Shown one piece after another: positions 23,401 through 33,510 of a stretch of DNA of 64,000 nt; positions within the stretch are counted from its first letter, which is position 1; every line of letters starts with the position of its first letter. Made by a program: the position numbers and the translations under genes. The DNA is from Lithospermum erythrorhizon (lineage: Eukaryota > Streptophyta > Magnoliopsida > Boraginales > Boraginaceae). The notes under the pieces are model-generated. The model saw only the letters and a list, made by a program, of their open reading frames with translations, had not been told where the DNA came from and searched no databases. The DNA lies in the NCBI GenBank assembly GCA_019722365.1, contig JADFUC010002097.1, positions 1 through 64,000 on the forward strand, given 5' to 3'.

Positions 23401-26400
23401 TTAATTTAACATTTTGCTAATTTAACGCCATAGAGAAAAATTTAATTACAAAACATCAGTTAGAAACGTCCCATTATCGTTGATGGAAAACTAATTTTTG
23501 TTTATTTGTTTATTTTCTAAATGAAGCGTCTTGTCGACACTATATTTTTCCTTAAATTCTAGGCTATTTACACTATTGAAGTAATAATTTGCAGAACTAT
23601 TGTTTTGACATTTTTTGTTGCGTATTGAGTTCTAATGTAAATAACGTCACACAATCGACACTTAGGTTTTCCCGCGAAGTGTATAATGCCACTATAACGT
23701 TGCAGTGTCTTTTTCTAGTAAAATCTTGTGAGGTAGAGATTGACTGCCGCCATGTAAACGTAAAAGTAACATCGCGCATGCAATATATAGAAGTGTGATG
23801 TTTATTTTAATGCTACAAAAAGCTATTTCTCTAGTGAATTGCTATCAGGAGCCAAGCGATGGAGCAGGTCAAGTGGTAGAGGCTTATCTTGTGGAGCCTT
23901 GATCATGTAGTTGGTTCAATGAAACACCGTCACGCGCCAAGATTCAAAAACTAAGTGGAAGAAACTTACTTTGGAACAAAGCACCCATCGCGGGCCAGAA
24001 TACAACAATCAAATAGTAAAACTTACTTTGGAACAAAAGCTCCATCGCTGACAAGAATATGACACTCAAATAGTAAAACTTACTTTGGAACAAAGCACCG
24101 TCACGACCCCAAAATTCAACTAATCAAATGGTAAAACTTACATTGGAATAAAGCACCGTCGCTGACCAAAATTCAAACAAGCAAGTGGTAGAAACTTACT
24201 ATGGAACAAAAGCACCATCGCTTGTCCAAAATAAATCTATCAAATGGTAGAAACTTACTTTGAAATAAAGCAACATTACTAGCCTAAAATACAACAATCA
24301 AATGGTAGAAACATACTTTGAAACAAAGCGCCATCATGACCCTAAAATACAGCAATCGAAATGGTAGAAACTTACTTTTTAAAGCAACCTGTCCTTGACC
24401 AAAATACAACAATCCATGGTAAAACTTACTTTGGAACAAAACAATATCACGAAACCGAAAATTCAATGATATATATAATTATTTCTCATATATGATTTAT
24501 TTTTGTAGATAGTAATAATAAACACTAAATCATATATATATATATTTGTAATAATAAGCTTAATCATATATATATTTATTATTTCTATATATGATTTTGT
24601 TTATATATATATATTTTGATTGGACTTCAATGATACAATATCAACGTCTAAAACAGGTGATATATTACTTGAAACACATGAACCTTAATGGAACCATGAA
24701 TTTATTTAATAAAGAGTGTAATATTAAAAGTGTAAAATATTGAAATAACTAATAAGACTAAAATTGATTAAATACTTTTGTAAAAATGTAATTATAGTAA
24801 TGAGGTTTTAACTCATAATACAAAAGATCTTAAAAAGGTGCTCGTCTAACATATTATATATTGTACAACTATATAACGTTCATAGGATCATATATCCTAT
24901 ATATCCTATATATAAAGTTTCCACATCGTCATATCATATTTTGTGAATGAACAAATATACTAATTATTGTCCCACTTTATCATTTGTTCTTGCACATTCA
25001 AAATTTAGTTTTGAGACGGTTAGATTTAAAGGGATAAGTCTTTTTTTTTTTCATGTAGATTATCACGTAAATAACTATCATATTGTTTTCAATAAAAAGC
25101 ATTGCTACCGCCCCAACACACCATAATACCTTCTGTTTTTCGGATCATTTATTCTTTTTGAATCGTGCTTGAGATTAGAGTGGAGCTATAAATTTTTTCT
25201 TTCTTCTCAGTGAATCCCAAAATTGAAAATACTAATATTTATTACATTTGATTTTAAAGCACAGTGTGAATGTCTAGTACAAAGTTTCCACATCGTAAAT
25301 TGTCATATTTTATGAATGGACAAATATAACCCTAGTTATTTCTCCCCTTTCTTCACGTTCGTTCATGCACATTAAAAATTTAGATTTCCGGCGGTTAGAT
25401 ATAAAAGGGATAAGTCTTTTTTTCATGGTAGATTATCATAAATAAAATATCTATATATTGTGTTAATAAAAGCACTGTTACCTGACACACCATAATACCT
25501 TTATTTTTCAGACCATTATTCTTTTTGCATCAGTAACGACATTAGAATTGGAACTGCAAATTCTTCTACTCTTCTTCTCAAGCGAATCCCAAGAATTGCA
25601 AATACCATATTTGACTTCTGTTGATTTTAAAGCACTAGTACTTGTGTGTTGATTTTCTTCTCATGAACCGGTAAGTGTAATTTTTAGATTGCACTTATTT
25701 CTGTTTGAGTTCTTATCATATTGGTATTAGGATTGTTAATATTATTGTGTTCCCATCCCATTGTTCTACACGTCCTTCACGGTTTACAGAAAACAAAGTC
25801 ATGTTTTCTTATTTTTAAAGAAACAACAAAATAAAATTGAAAAAGGAGTTCATAATTTGGTATTAAGAATGGAAAATAGATAATCTTGAAATGAGTCATT
25901 AATAAAGCAAAGAGTTACATTTTCTTTTGAGAAATGAGAATGAAAGTTTTCTAAGTTGGTATACTAAAGTTCAAATAGAGTTAATGTTTTATAGGTTAAA
26001 TATTGGTAGATCATGAAATTATGTGATATTTTTAGGAGATGTAATTGTTCAAATAGTCCCTCAAATTTGTCAAAAGTGAAGACATAGCGCTGGAGTTTTA
26101 ATTGGTGTACTAACAATCCCTTCTGATTCGTCATTGTTGTATTGTACATGTAGTGTTCACCAAATAGCTAATATATATGATGTATAACACATCATTTGTT
26201 AAATGATTAAAAAATAATTGCATATTTATATATATATATCTAGCAAGAAGTAATTAGTTTCAAATAATAACTTTAAATTTTTTCCCACATAATTTCGTTT
26301 TAATGAAACGAAAAATTTAATATACTAATGTACATTATCATGATTGGCCCCATATGTATGTCGTCTCTATAGTTATTAATCCATAATTTAATCATCGTGT

Positions 26401-26716
26401 AAATGAATAATGGGTTAATACTGATGAATATGTACCTTCAATTAGTTCAATGTATACCAGCCAACTTGTTAATCTGGATGTGTATTTGCAGATAGTAATA
26501 TTATTGCTGGATTCCGGATTGTCAGCATGCTTGGCGATAGCTCAAGTGGGCAAGAATGGAAATAGCCATGCTGGTTGGCTTCCTATTTGTGAGCAAGTTC
26601 CAAAATATTGTGACCATGTTAAAGGAGCTCTCATTTCTGGCTTTGTAGCTTTAATCCTTTACTTCTTGCTACTTCTCTACTCGTTTTACAATGTCTGGTT
26701 GAAAGCTTATGAATAA
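17481..26716 (+). CDS. CASP-like membrane protein, CASPL1C type (three exons)
   Basis: Exons are 17481-17635, 18296-18398 and 26492-26716, joined to a 160-residue protein. Both introns have GTAAG donors and AG acceptors, and the split codon 52 and the phase-0 second junction keep frame. The protein has four hydrophobic segments (about residues 7-29, 53-73, 76-103, 131-155) with the family's conserved Arg in TM1 (R13) and Asp in TM3 (D85). The second extracellular loop contains [14 protein letters not shown] with two cysteines (C119, C126). The block [17 protein letters not shown] and the ends of all exons fit the CASPL1C subgroup. CASP and CASP-like proteins are plasma-membrane scaffolds; CASPs organise the Casparian strip, whereas the role of 1C-type members is less defined. 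Length is usual for the group and I see no disabling change. The unusual feature is the 8,093-bp second intron full of transposon sequence; intron 1 is 660 bp. Function is inferred from family. Confidence 0.92.
19261..19580. repeat. Three 108-bp tandem repeats in the CACTA arm
   Basis: The block starting (g/a)cacacttaa(g/t)tacctaa, followed by a segment with ttataattagtgta and an AACGCCAC or similar motif, recurs at 19261, 19369 and 19477. The period is exactly 108 bp. Tandem subterminal repeats are the binding sites of the CACTA TNPA-type protein in known elements; that role here is inference. Confidence 0.8.
20740..21436 (-). pseudogene. CACTA transposase-associated DUF4216 fragment
   Basis: Three overlapping minus-strand frames form one broken gene. 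21436-21194 ends in [13 protein letters not shown]. 21236-20979 has [14 protein letters not shown] followed by [14 protein letters not shown]. 21132-20740 has [17 protein letters not shown] and then an acidic tail (VSEDNEED). The motifs Y-G-V-L/I..I-W-E-L-x-Y, F-K-C-R-W-F-D and D-P-F-I-L-A-x-Q-V-x-Q-V-F-Y-x-D define DUF4216, found C-terminal to the transposase in plant CACTA elements. At least two frameshifts (near 21115 and 21220) disable it. The catalytic transposase domain itself is not seen. Confidence 0.85.
22673..22858 (-). pseudogene. Possible B3 DNA-binding domain fragment inside the CACTA element
   Basis: A minus-strand frame of about 60 codons reads [16 protein letters not shown]..., then [20 protein letters not shown] and EFMYLRHDV before a stop. 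The spacing resembles the C-terminal half of a plant B3 domain ('..v......g.....f..GW..Fv..n.L..GD.lvF'). In true B3 domains the glycine before the last strand is followed by D; here it is GE. No start, intron border or upstream half is visible. It could be a captured gene piece, which CACTA elements are known to carry, or part of the element's own gene. Confidence 0.4.
23905..24455. repeat. Minisatellite, 57-59 bp unit, nine copies
   Basis: The core AAACTTACTTTGGAACAAAG recurs at 23962, 24019, 24076, 24134, 24192, 24251, 24309 (as AAACATAC), 24368 and 24422, giving periods of 57, 57, 58, 58, 59, 58, 59 and 54 bp. Each unit also has a (g/a)CACC(A/G)TC(A/G)C block and a CAAAAT-CAACAATC block. 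The array begins about 70 bp after the right end of the CACTA element. The 60-codon minus-strand frame through it is an artefact of the repeat. Confidence 0.9.
24914..25637. repeat. Direct tandem duplication of about 350 bp
   Basis: Copy 1 (24914-25264) and copy 2 (25281-25637) both start AAAGTTTCCACATCGT and share GGTTAGAT.TAAA.GGGATAAGTC, ACACACCATAATACCTT and GATTTTAAAGCAC. Offsets of 367-373 bp show a few indels. The function is unknown. It lies in intron 2 of the CASP-like gene, and 25663-25676 just after it has an ATG followed 8 bp later by GTAAGT. Confidence 0.8.
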
Positions 26717-27375
26717 GTTATACTCCAGTAATATATTTCATCGACATATATATCCTTTGTCATCGCACTTTCTGTATAAATGTCTGTTATGGGTTATAGA
26801 ATGTAGTGTAATTTTAAAGTTGAGTTGTTAAAAATATACAATTCGAAAAATATATTATAGAATATTAGTATTTGAAATTTGATATGAAAAGATTTTTTAA
26901 ATATATGATCTTGTATGCTTTCAATTGTTATATTTTATTTTTAATTTATTTTTTAACATGTGGCTAAGAAAAACCGATTTATAAAATATATATCCTATAT
27001 AGAATTACATATAATTTCTTTGAAATTTTTTATTGGACAAAATCTCTTCTAAGTTTAAAAGGTACGGTGAGGCTGCAACATCAGGTGGTGGCAGAAACTT
27101 ATGCCTAGAATTGTTATCGAACAAAATAAATTGTCAATCGTTCCTTAATTGGTTCGTTTAAACCGATTTGAAATTCGTTCTTTTAGATAATTCGAATCGG
27201 TTACGGTTCGCTATGATTCAGAAGTCGGTTTAATTCGGTCGCAAATCTCTTGCGAAATTCATTTATATTATCCTTTTTATTAGATCATTACACCAAACAA
27301 GTCCTAACTCACTAACAAAATACGATGAATTAATATGGTTTAATTCGATTTAATCACAAATTAGTACGAATTAAT

Positions 27376-28161
27376 TGTTGGAACTATGAGATATTAGATC
27401 TCCTGAAAATGCCCGTTGAACAATTTGATTATATATTAATTGTTGGATAATTAATATTTATGATGTACCCGATATCGACGGTAGGATTTATGATGAACTG
27501 CCCAGAAATTGCATTCCATAATCGTATATTAAGATAATAGTCGGTTAATATTCTATAATATGTTATTACTGTGTCGATCGTCACAGAAGGTAAGCGCTTA
27601 AGCGATGGCAGAACAGGCTAATAAATATATTTTCTTTTTAGAGATTAAAAAGTGAAAGCATGGAAAAGCATCCGAGGCGTCGATTCTCGAGACTAGGGGA
27701 TTAGGCGGTTGGGCGTGATGAGGGAGATGAGGATGGAGGAGTCCATCCTCCTTGAATCTGCACATGTGGTGCTTATATAAAAGGTATTTTACCCTACTTA
27801 AATCATTTGCTCCGAATTAGTTCCAGCTTTTGAAGTTGGGAATTTTCCTCTCCACCTCCCTCTTTGGTTGGCCAGGCCTCCCTTAGGTATAAAAATAGTT
27901 TTCTCCGCTACCGTTTAGATTTTCCACTGTCATTACAATGCAGCTAGCGGAGGAGTTCGAATTAATTTCTTTGGTATGAACGTGCTTGGAGGTATTCAAT
28001 TTTGGGTATTTGAGCTCACTCGTTTTCCGCTACAATTATGATATTCAAGAAGAATGATACACACTTGTAATTCATTATTTATTATTTTTGTATAATCCGT
28101 AGTATTTTGAGGTTCGTATCCGATTAGTTTAGAACTTTTAGATACGATATAGAATCCAACA
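27376..28161 (+). repeat. copia 5' LTR
   Basis: It begins TGTTGGAACTATG and ends GATATAGAATCCAACA (TGTTGG...CCAACA inverted ends), about 786 bp. A PBS-like site follows at once. Its 3' half matches 7718-8201. The LTR starts only 660 bp downstream of the CASP-like stop codon, in the same orientation. Confidence 0.7.
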
Positions 28162-28178
28162 GTGGCCACAGAGCCAGG
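28162..28178 (+). other. PBS-like site of the copia element
   Basis: GTGGCCACAGAGCCAGG sits immediately after the LTR end. It resembles the common (A)GTGGTATCAGAGCC site with a changed middle, and complements the 3' end of a Met-tRNA only in part. Confidence 0.5.
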
Positions 28179-29845
28179 CTACGTGATTGCAATTATGTAC
28201 ATAATTTGTAAAATCTGTTTTGGTGAATTACGGGACTATTTTGTATGTTTAATTTGTAATTAATGGTGTTTTGATTCCAATTGATGAATGATGTGATTAG
28301 AATAATTAAATATAATTAGTTGTTAATTATTTTCGAAATTATTAAAGTGAAAATTTTTCAAATAATATTTTTGATTTGAAATTTTTTGAATTAATTTCTG
28401 TATCAATTTGTTAATTGAAATGAGTAAAACCATCAGAATTCTCTTTTGAATCTTATCGGGCAGAAAAAGGTCAAAAGTCGAAAGTCGACCTAGGCGACCG
28501 TGATAACGTCGATACTAGGCTACGTCAGTGAATCGAAGTCAAGCTGAGTTGAATCGGTCCAACGAGTCAACTTGTTCACGGAACCATTATTTCGGGTCAG
28601 GCGATTTGAGCCCGACCTGACTTGAACGGATCAATCCAAATTGACCTGACACGAGGCATCCATGTTACCCTCTTACGTGGCAGCCCGTCGATTGATGATG
28701 TGGCATGACCGTCACCCTAATGATATTGGCGCAAATGTCAGCTACCACGTCGGTGATGGCGTGTCGGTGACTGGCGAGCCTGAACCGGCGTGTGATTCGG
28801 GGCCGCTCGAACGCGTTTAAGGCGATGTGGGCAGCGTGTTGGTCTCGATCCAGCGCTCCGTGTGTGAGGCTGCGTTTGTGCTATTAGAGATTTGATCACG
28901 TGCGTCTGGTTTCAGTTTGTGTGGGAACGGTACAATTAATGCAAGGTTGGATTGTCCAACTTGATTGCTTAATGGATCATTGGAGTTTTGATTTGATCCA
29001 AACTCAATTGTTGATAGATTTTTACTAGAATTGATTTATTGGACATCAATTGAATTCGATTGATTTAATTTTTTAATGAAAATTATTTTAATCAATTTAT
29101 TTTAACCACATTAAAAAATAGTTCTAATTAGATTAGATTAGATTTAATTATTTCTTGGAATCAATTAAAGCTAATGAATATTGATTAATTAAATTCTAAT
29201 TTTCATTAGGTTTAATTATTAGATTTCGGAAATTGATTTAATTAAATTTGAGAGCTATGATTATTAGATAATTATAGTTTCAAATTATAACATAATTTAG
29301 GAATTAATCATCATAAGTGTAAAATAGTATTTTTAGAAAATACTAGTTATTTTAATATTAGATATTAATTAACACAATTTAATATTAGATATAAATGAAC
29401 ACTAGAATTAAATTACTAGTGACTTTACACTTAGACAAATCATATAGTGTATTTCATTTGATAAATATTCTTGACATGCAATGTGTGTGCGTACTTTCTG
29501 CTTCATCCATACTATATATGTTAAATGTAATATTGATTATTTATCATGCATGATATAATATGTTATATTTGATGGATGTTATGGACTTTATGATATATTA
29601 TTATTATATTATATATATAGTTTTTGTATTTATAGAAATGCATAAATATTTGAAATAATTAATCATAATTAGTTATAATTAATTATATATAATGATCCAC
29701 CTAAAGGGTTAGGCCAATAAGAAAATTATTTATGAAACTAAATATAGTTTTGAACTAATCTAGTTTTGAATGGTTTTCTACTAATAATTATATCTTGATT
29801 TTTCGGTAATGTATTTATATTTTCTTATGACTTCATTGGTATATG
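28179..29845 (+). other. Leader region of the copia element, no gene
   Basis: This is 1.7 kb without a usable frame. 28440-28900 is unusually GC- and CpG-rich for the window, while 28960-29845 is very AT-rich with repeated 'taattagattagattt'-like runs. It ends at the target-site duplication of the nested LTR. Confidence 0.45.
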
Positions 29846-30612
29846 TGTAATAACCATTAAGTTAAAAAAAAAAAAATTTAAAATTTTTAGGTCGGTGGTG
29901 GGACCGATGGTATAAATAATTTCGATAATAATATTATTTTAGCAGCAGAATTATTTCTTGTAGAGATGCATTTATAATTTAGTAATGATGGGGACAATTC
30001 GAGGTTAAGTTTGATGGATTAGTGGATTCGATAGCATGATTCGCGTGATTTGAGGCATGAACTCTTTGTCTCTTGGTTTTCATGACTTAGGAGCTAAGTT
30101 ATCATCTTCATCCTTATCATCAAAATCACAAATATCTCCTTATCATCCAGTTTGGCTGAGACCCCCACTTGGAGCCGAGGCAATATTTTTTTCTCTACCT
30201 ATTTCTTCACTTTGTTGTTTTATAAAGAGAGACCTCAGGTCAAATTATTAAGGCTTCCAGACATCTTTCCCTACGATTTTGGCGTTGTCGTGGAAAAGGC
30301 GATTACCGTGATTTTGTTCGCGAAGGCTGTATTGTGTGTGGTATTGGAAGTAGTAGAGGTGAGTCTTTATCTACATGGGTGTTGCTGTCTTTTCTACTTT
30401 AAATTTGTGTGAACATGTTATTGTGGTATGATTATGTGTGAGAATGATGTACATGTCATTGTTTATGATTAAATTGAGATGATATGCATATGGTGTTGTA
30501 TGATTGTGTGTGATTCGTTTGTGAGCCATGATATGATTATGTGATTATATTTAGGTAGTTGAAGACAGCAGAATTAGTAATAAGCAAGGCTCCAACTTAT
30601 ATTTCTGATTTC

Positions 30613-30696
30613 TGTGGCCTTGTCGGCACTTTTGTATTTCTGTGGCCTTGTCGGCACTTATGTATTTCTGTGGCCTTGTCGGCGGTTGTGATTGAT
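30613..30696 (+). repeat. Three 28-bp tandem repeats in the solo LTR
   Basis: TGTGGCCTTGTCGGCACTTT and flanks recur at 30613, 30641 and 30669, with an exact 28-bp period; the third copy diverges at its end. Confidence 0.9.
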
Positions 30697-30869
30697 TTGT
30701 GATTGTGAGATGTTTTAGCTGTGTGCTTTAACTTTGTTTGGGAGTAGAGTAGTTGGTTATTGAGAGGTGTTGGTTGGAGTTATGTATGACTTTGAGGTGA
30801 CTTGTCGAGGATTTGTTATGTTGGGATGATTAGGGATTAGGTGACTCTCAGCTGTACGGGATATGAGGC

Positions 30870-31100
30870 GTGATTGTACCTGCTTCGGTATATGTGCGGT
30901 GGGAATCTATTGTCGCTTGCTATGTGCATTGTTGATGTTGGCCTTATACTTAGAAGTATATGTGCGAGTAGAATCTATTGTCGAACTTTCTTTATGTGCA
31001 TTGTTGATGTTGGCCTTATCTTGATATATGTGCGGTGAGAGATCTATTGTCCACTTTGCTATAGGCATTGTTGATGTTGGCCTTATACTGTTATAAGTGC
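30870..31100 (+). repeat. Three repeats of about 70 bp in the solo LTR
   Basis: Units carry ATATGTGCGGT..GA.TCTATTGTC and end in GTTGATGTTGGCCTTAT at 30931, 31003 and 31070 (periods 72 and 67 bp). The GGCCTTATAC motif is the reverse complement of the TATAAGGCC repeats of the minus-strand LTR at 49733-49905, linking the two LTR families. Confidence 0.8.
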
Positions 31101-31928
31101 GGTGGATTGTGCTTGATTATCTATTCCTACAGGTGGAGCCCGGTTGCGTATATGCGCATTAGAGATTGAACATATTTGTGGAGATATGAGAGATAGAGGT
31201 ATTGACTAGAGTTATAGTCGTTGTTAGTCTCTATGATTTCATTACGGATGTTTGTGTGCGCCTTAAGGGCGTATTACATCTTGGCGTATTTATAAGGTGA
31301 GACCTTCTTTGGAATCTTATTGTATGACTTTATTGGAGTAGTCTGGATATATATATACGTATTTTATTCATGTTGGGCTATTATAATATTGTAATACGTC
31401 GTTCGGTATGGTAAGTTCACCCCACATTGTTAGTACTAACCCGTGGCTTACGCCCACTTTTCGCTATGGGCGGCATTTCATTTGTGCCGGGTTGACGGAA
31501 CTGACTAGTTGAGCCGGGGAGGCTGTTGGAGTTTGTTCCAGTGGCTAGGTGAGCATCGGGTGGCGGGAGGATCACCCTTGATCGATTTTGATATGTTGTC
31601 AACTATTTTTTGATTGTTGTACTTTATTTTCAAACTTTAGCCTTGTCGTGATTTGTCGCATTAGAATGCGGTAATTACTCTCTCTTTGTAGCCTTGCGAC
31701 ATTCTTGTTAGGATATGTTGTATATATAATGGAGTTGGTTGGTTAGATGTCAGCACGATGGATTGTAAAATTTTAAAGCATTATTATTTTGAGAATCTTA
31801 ATGGAAAATCAAATTTTGGATGAAATAGGTAGTTTTTAAGCTGAGTCGTCCATGAAGTTTGGTGACTACAGTGTTCGGATTATAATGATTCTCGCACCAG
31901 GCGGCCGACTTGGGGTCGTTCTGATATG

Positions 31929-32560
31929 CTTTGCTTGTTTGATTGATATGCTTGACATGATCGTAGAGTCAATAAAATATAATAAATCCACCTAATAAAT
32001 AAGCGGTTAATGTCAACACGTGTGCATGGACTTTGCCTAGTATGACTTGCGATGTCATGGCAGTTAATGTCACTTTTGTGTGCATGAGACTGCTAGTATG
32101 ACACCTGCGTGTCGCATACGGGATGATATCACGTGGAATAGTCTAAGTTATTTGTTCGGAACCTGAACTTACATTCAGTATATTTGGACTTTATGATTTT
32201 ACATTCAGTATTTATTCTGAATTTACATTCAGTATATTTGTTCTGCTTTACGTTGATTTTCAATATGCGATGTGGGTAGATTGATATAAGAGTCCTTTAT
32301 ACGATTAAGATGAACTTTGGTGGCCGCCCGAGAATCATGATGGTCATGATTGGTGATGGTACACCTACCTATGTGATTGAGAGTTGAAATGTGATGCGTG
32401 GTGCCGTTCAATTGTCAGTCATGTAGGATCTTGTATACTTTGTGTGTTTAGTGGGATTGTAAACACTAGTATAATAATTCTATTATTTGATTTAGAATAT
32501 TATTTATGACATATAAACTTAGTTATTCTCTTTTATGTATTTTTTTTGTGATGGAGTTAT
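31929..32560 (+). other. Remainder of the copia leader, with small repeats
   Basis: No gene is visible. 32170-32245 has three copies of TTTACATTCAGTAT(A)TT. Around 31995-32105 two copies of 'gttaatgtcac/aac..tgtgcatg' recur. Confidence 0.5.
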
Positions 32561-32662
32561 GAATCCGCTTCCCAGTATGAGGTGCCTTTCGATCGACTTG
32601 AAAAGATATGTTAAATGACTCTAGGACTTTATTGAATTGTCAAAACATTTGAGAAGCGATTT

Positions 32663-33133
32663 GTGGTTTCTGAGCACATTGAATATGTAATGCTGATGAG
32701 CCACGAGAACAAAGTTGAATCTGTTGGGTTAATAAATGAGTATTTGTCTGATTTCATGGAAGTCGAAATGCCCCTTATGTTGTCTACTATAGAGTATCGT
32801 CTCAAGGTCAAGTACTATGATGCAAGACCTTATCTGATTTATGCTCATTTGAGACTCTCCTTCATGAAAATGTTGAAAAGGGATGAGAGCAAGATGTTGC
32901 ACAACCTGATCAACATGATGGTTGGAGAGAATCATGTTTCGGAGATGATGAGATTGATTGAGTTACTCTGGTACTCCGGAATCCTAATCTCTCCGGAATT
33001 GAACTTAAATACCATCATGAGTACTTATCCCTGCAAGGTATCCAATATTGTTATTTGGTACAATAGATATGAAACGAAGAAATCTTTTCCTTCGATTCAT
33101 GAGATGATCTCTGAGGATGAGGAGGATTTCTGA
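32663..33133 (+). pseudogene. copia gag (UBN2/Retrotran_gag type), open over 156 codons
   Basis: The frame is uninterrupted for 156 residues. The middle (KMLKRDESKMLHNLINMM, MMRLIELLWYSGI) and the end (WYNRYETKKSFPSIHEMIS) follow the copia gag pattern of the UBN2 family: a short M-rich helix, '..mi..i..L...G', an S-x-P strand (degenerate here as MSTYPC), then 'Fi..yn.....tl.el..ml...E'. Gag normally forms the virus-like particle. The frame stops at 33133 before any zinc knuckle, and the true start probably lies upstream in a disrupted part (32560-32660). It is preserved far better than the rest of this element. Confidence 0.7.
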
Positions 33134-33329
33134 GGCGTTCCACGGCCTTAGTTTTGGGAACAAACTTCTGGCGATGAATAAAGAGAAGCGGATATATGTA
33201 AGGATGGTTGTCGTAACCACTTTGATCATTGGAGAAAGTACGCTAAGAGGACCTTTTCATTTTAGCGAGAGACGTGGTCGATCCTGAGATCGGCTGAGGG
33301 TAGAGTTATGTTATGACTTGTGACACTTC

Positions 33330-33510
33330 ACCTTCTAGTACATTAATGCTTGTTGACATTGAATGTATTACTCACATTTTTCAAATTTGCATGACGATCA
33401 GAATGGAAGATGGCTAGAGATGAAGTGGACCTAGGTAGGGGCATGGGTGAAGCATCCGACTAGAAGGACCCAATTTTATCGTTTAGCAGCTTAGATAATG
33501 TTTGAACATG
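33330..33510 (+). pseudogene. copia protease-region trace
   Basis: The broken plus-strand reading includes ITHIFQICM and then ARDEVDLGRGMGEAS. This is reminiscent of the copia segment after the protease active site ('DTG.gsHic..mq.l..sR.l.kgEvdLrvGNGa'). The catalytic D-T/S-G is degraded to DIE. It follows gag as expected. Confidence 0.45.

Larger units (their letters stand above)
18991..23836 (-). mobile_element. CACTA (En/Spm) DNA transposon, decayed
   Basis: The left end (catactgaaaaagggctttt at 18991) and the reverse complement of the right end (CACTAGAGAAATAGCTTTTT, ending at 23836) form imperfect terminal inverted repeats. Both follow the CACTA plus GAAAAAG.GCTTTTGTGGC pattern. Short subterminal motifs such as AACGTCACA, AACGCCAC and GTGGCGTTT recur many times near both ends (for example 19100-19580 and 23130-23700), as in this superfamily. 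A transposase-associated DUF4216 remnant lies inside on the minus strand. The left terminus has lost one C, and no matching 3-bp target duplication is evident (ctg at left, aat at right), so the exact ends are uncertain. Similar GATAGTG motifs left of 18991 suggest the element may extend to about 18915. Confidence 0.75.
18399..26491 (+). other. Expanded second intron of the CASP-like gene
   Basis: The donor (ttg|gtaagcc) at 18399 and acceptor (tttgcag|ata) ending at 26491 bound an 8.1 kb intron. In order it contains AT-rich DNA, a CACTA transposon, a minisatellite, AT-rich DNA and a 350 bp tandem duplication. 18399-18990, 24456-24913 and 25638-26491 show nothing else recognisable. The coding sequence reads through perfectly once this is removed, so the insertions are tolerated or at least have not been followed by decay of the exons. 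Confidence 0.85.
29846..31923 (+). repeat. Gypsy solo LTR nested in the copia leader
   Basis: A 2,078-bp LTR that begins TGTAATAACC and ends GGGGTCGTTCTG (usual ending GTCGTTACA). It is flanked on both sides by atatg (29841-29845 and 31924-31928), a 5-bp target-site duplication. No PBS, gag or pol follows, so it is a solo LTR formed by LTR-LTR recombination. The short frames inside (30057-30412, 31417-31602) are not genes. Confidence 0.75.

Noticed and set aside
23589..23798. Overlapping open frames of 60-69 codons on both strands near the right CACTA end
   Set aside because: They lie in the subterminal motif region of the transposon and show no protein features.
26450..26716. 88-codon open frame starting with ATG at 26450 as a separate small membrane protein
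   Set aside because: The last 75 codons are exon 3 of the CASP-like gene. The first 14 come from the intron just upstream of the TTTGCAG acceptor.
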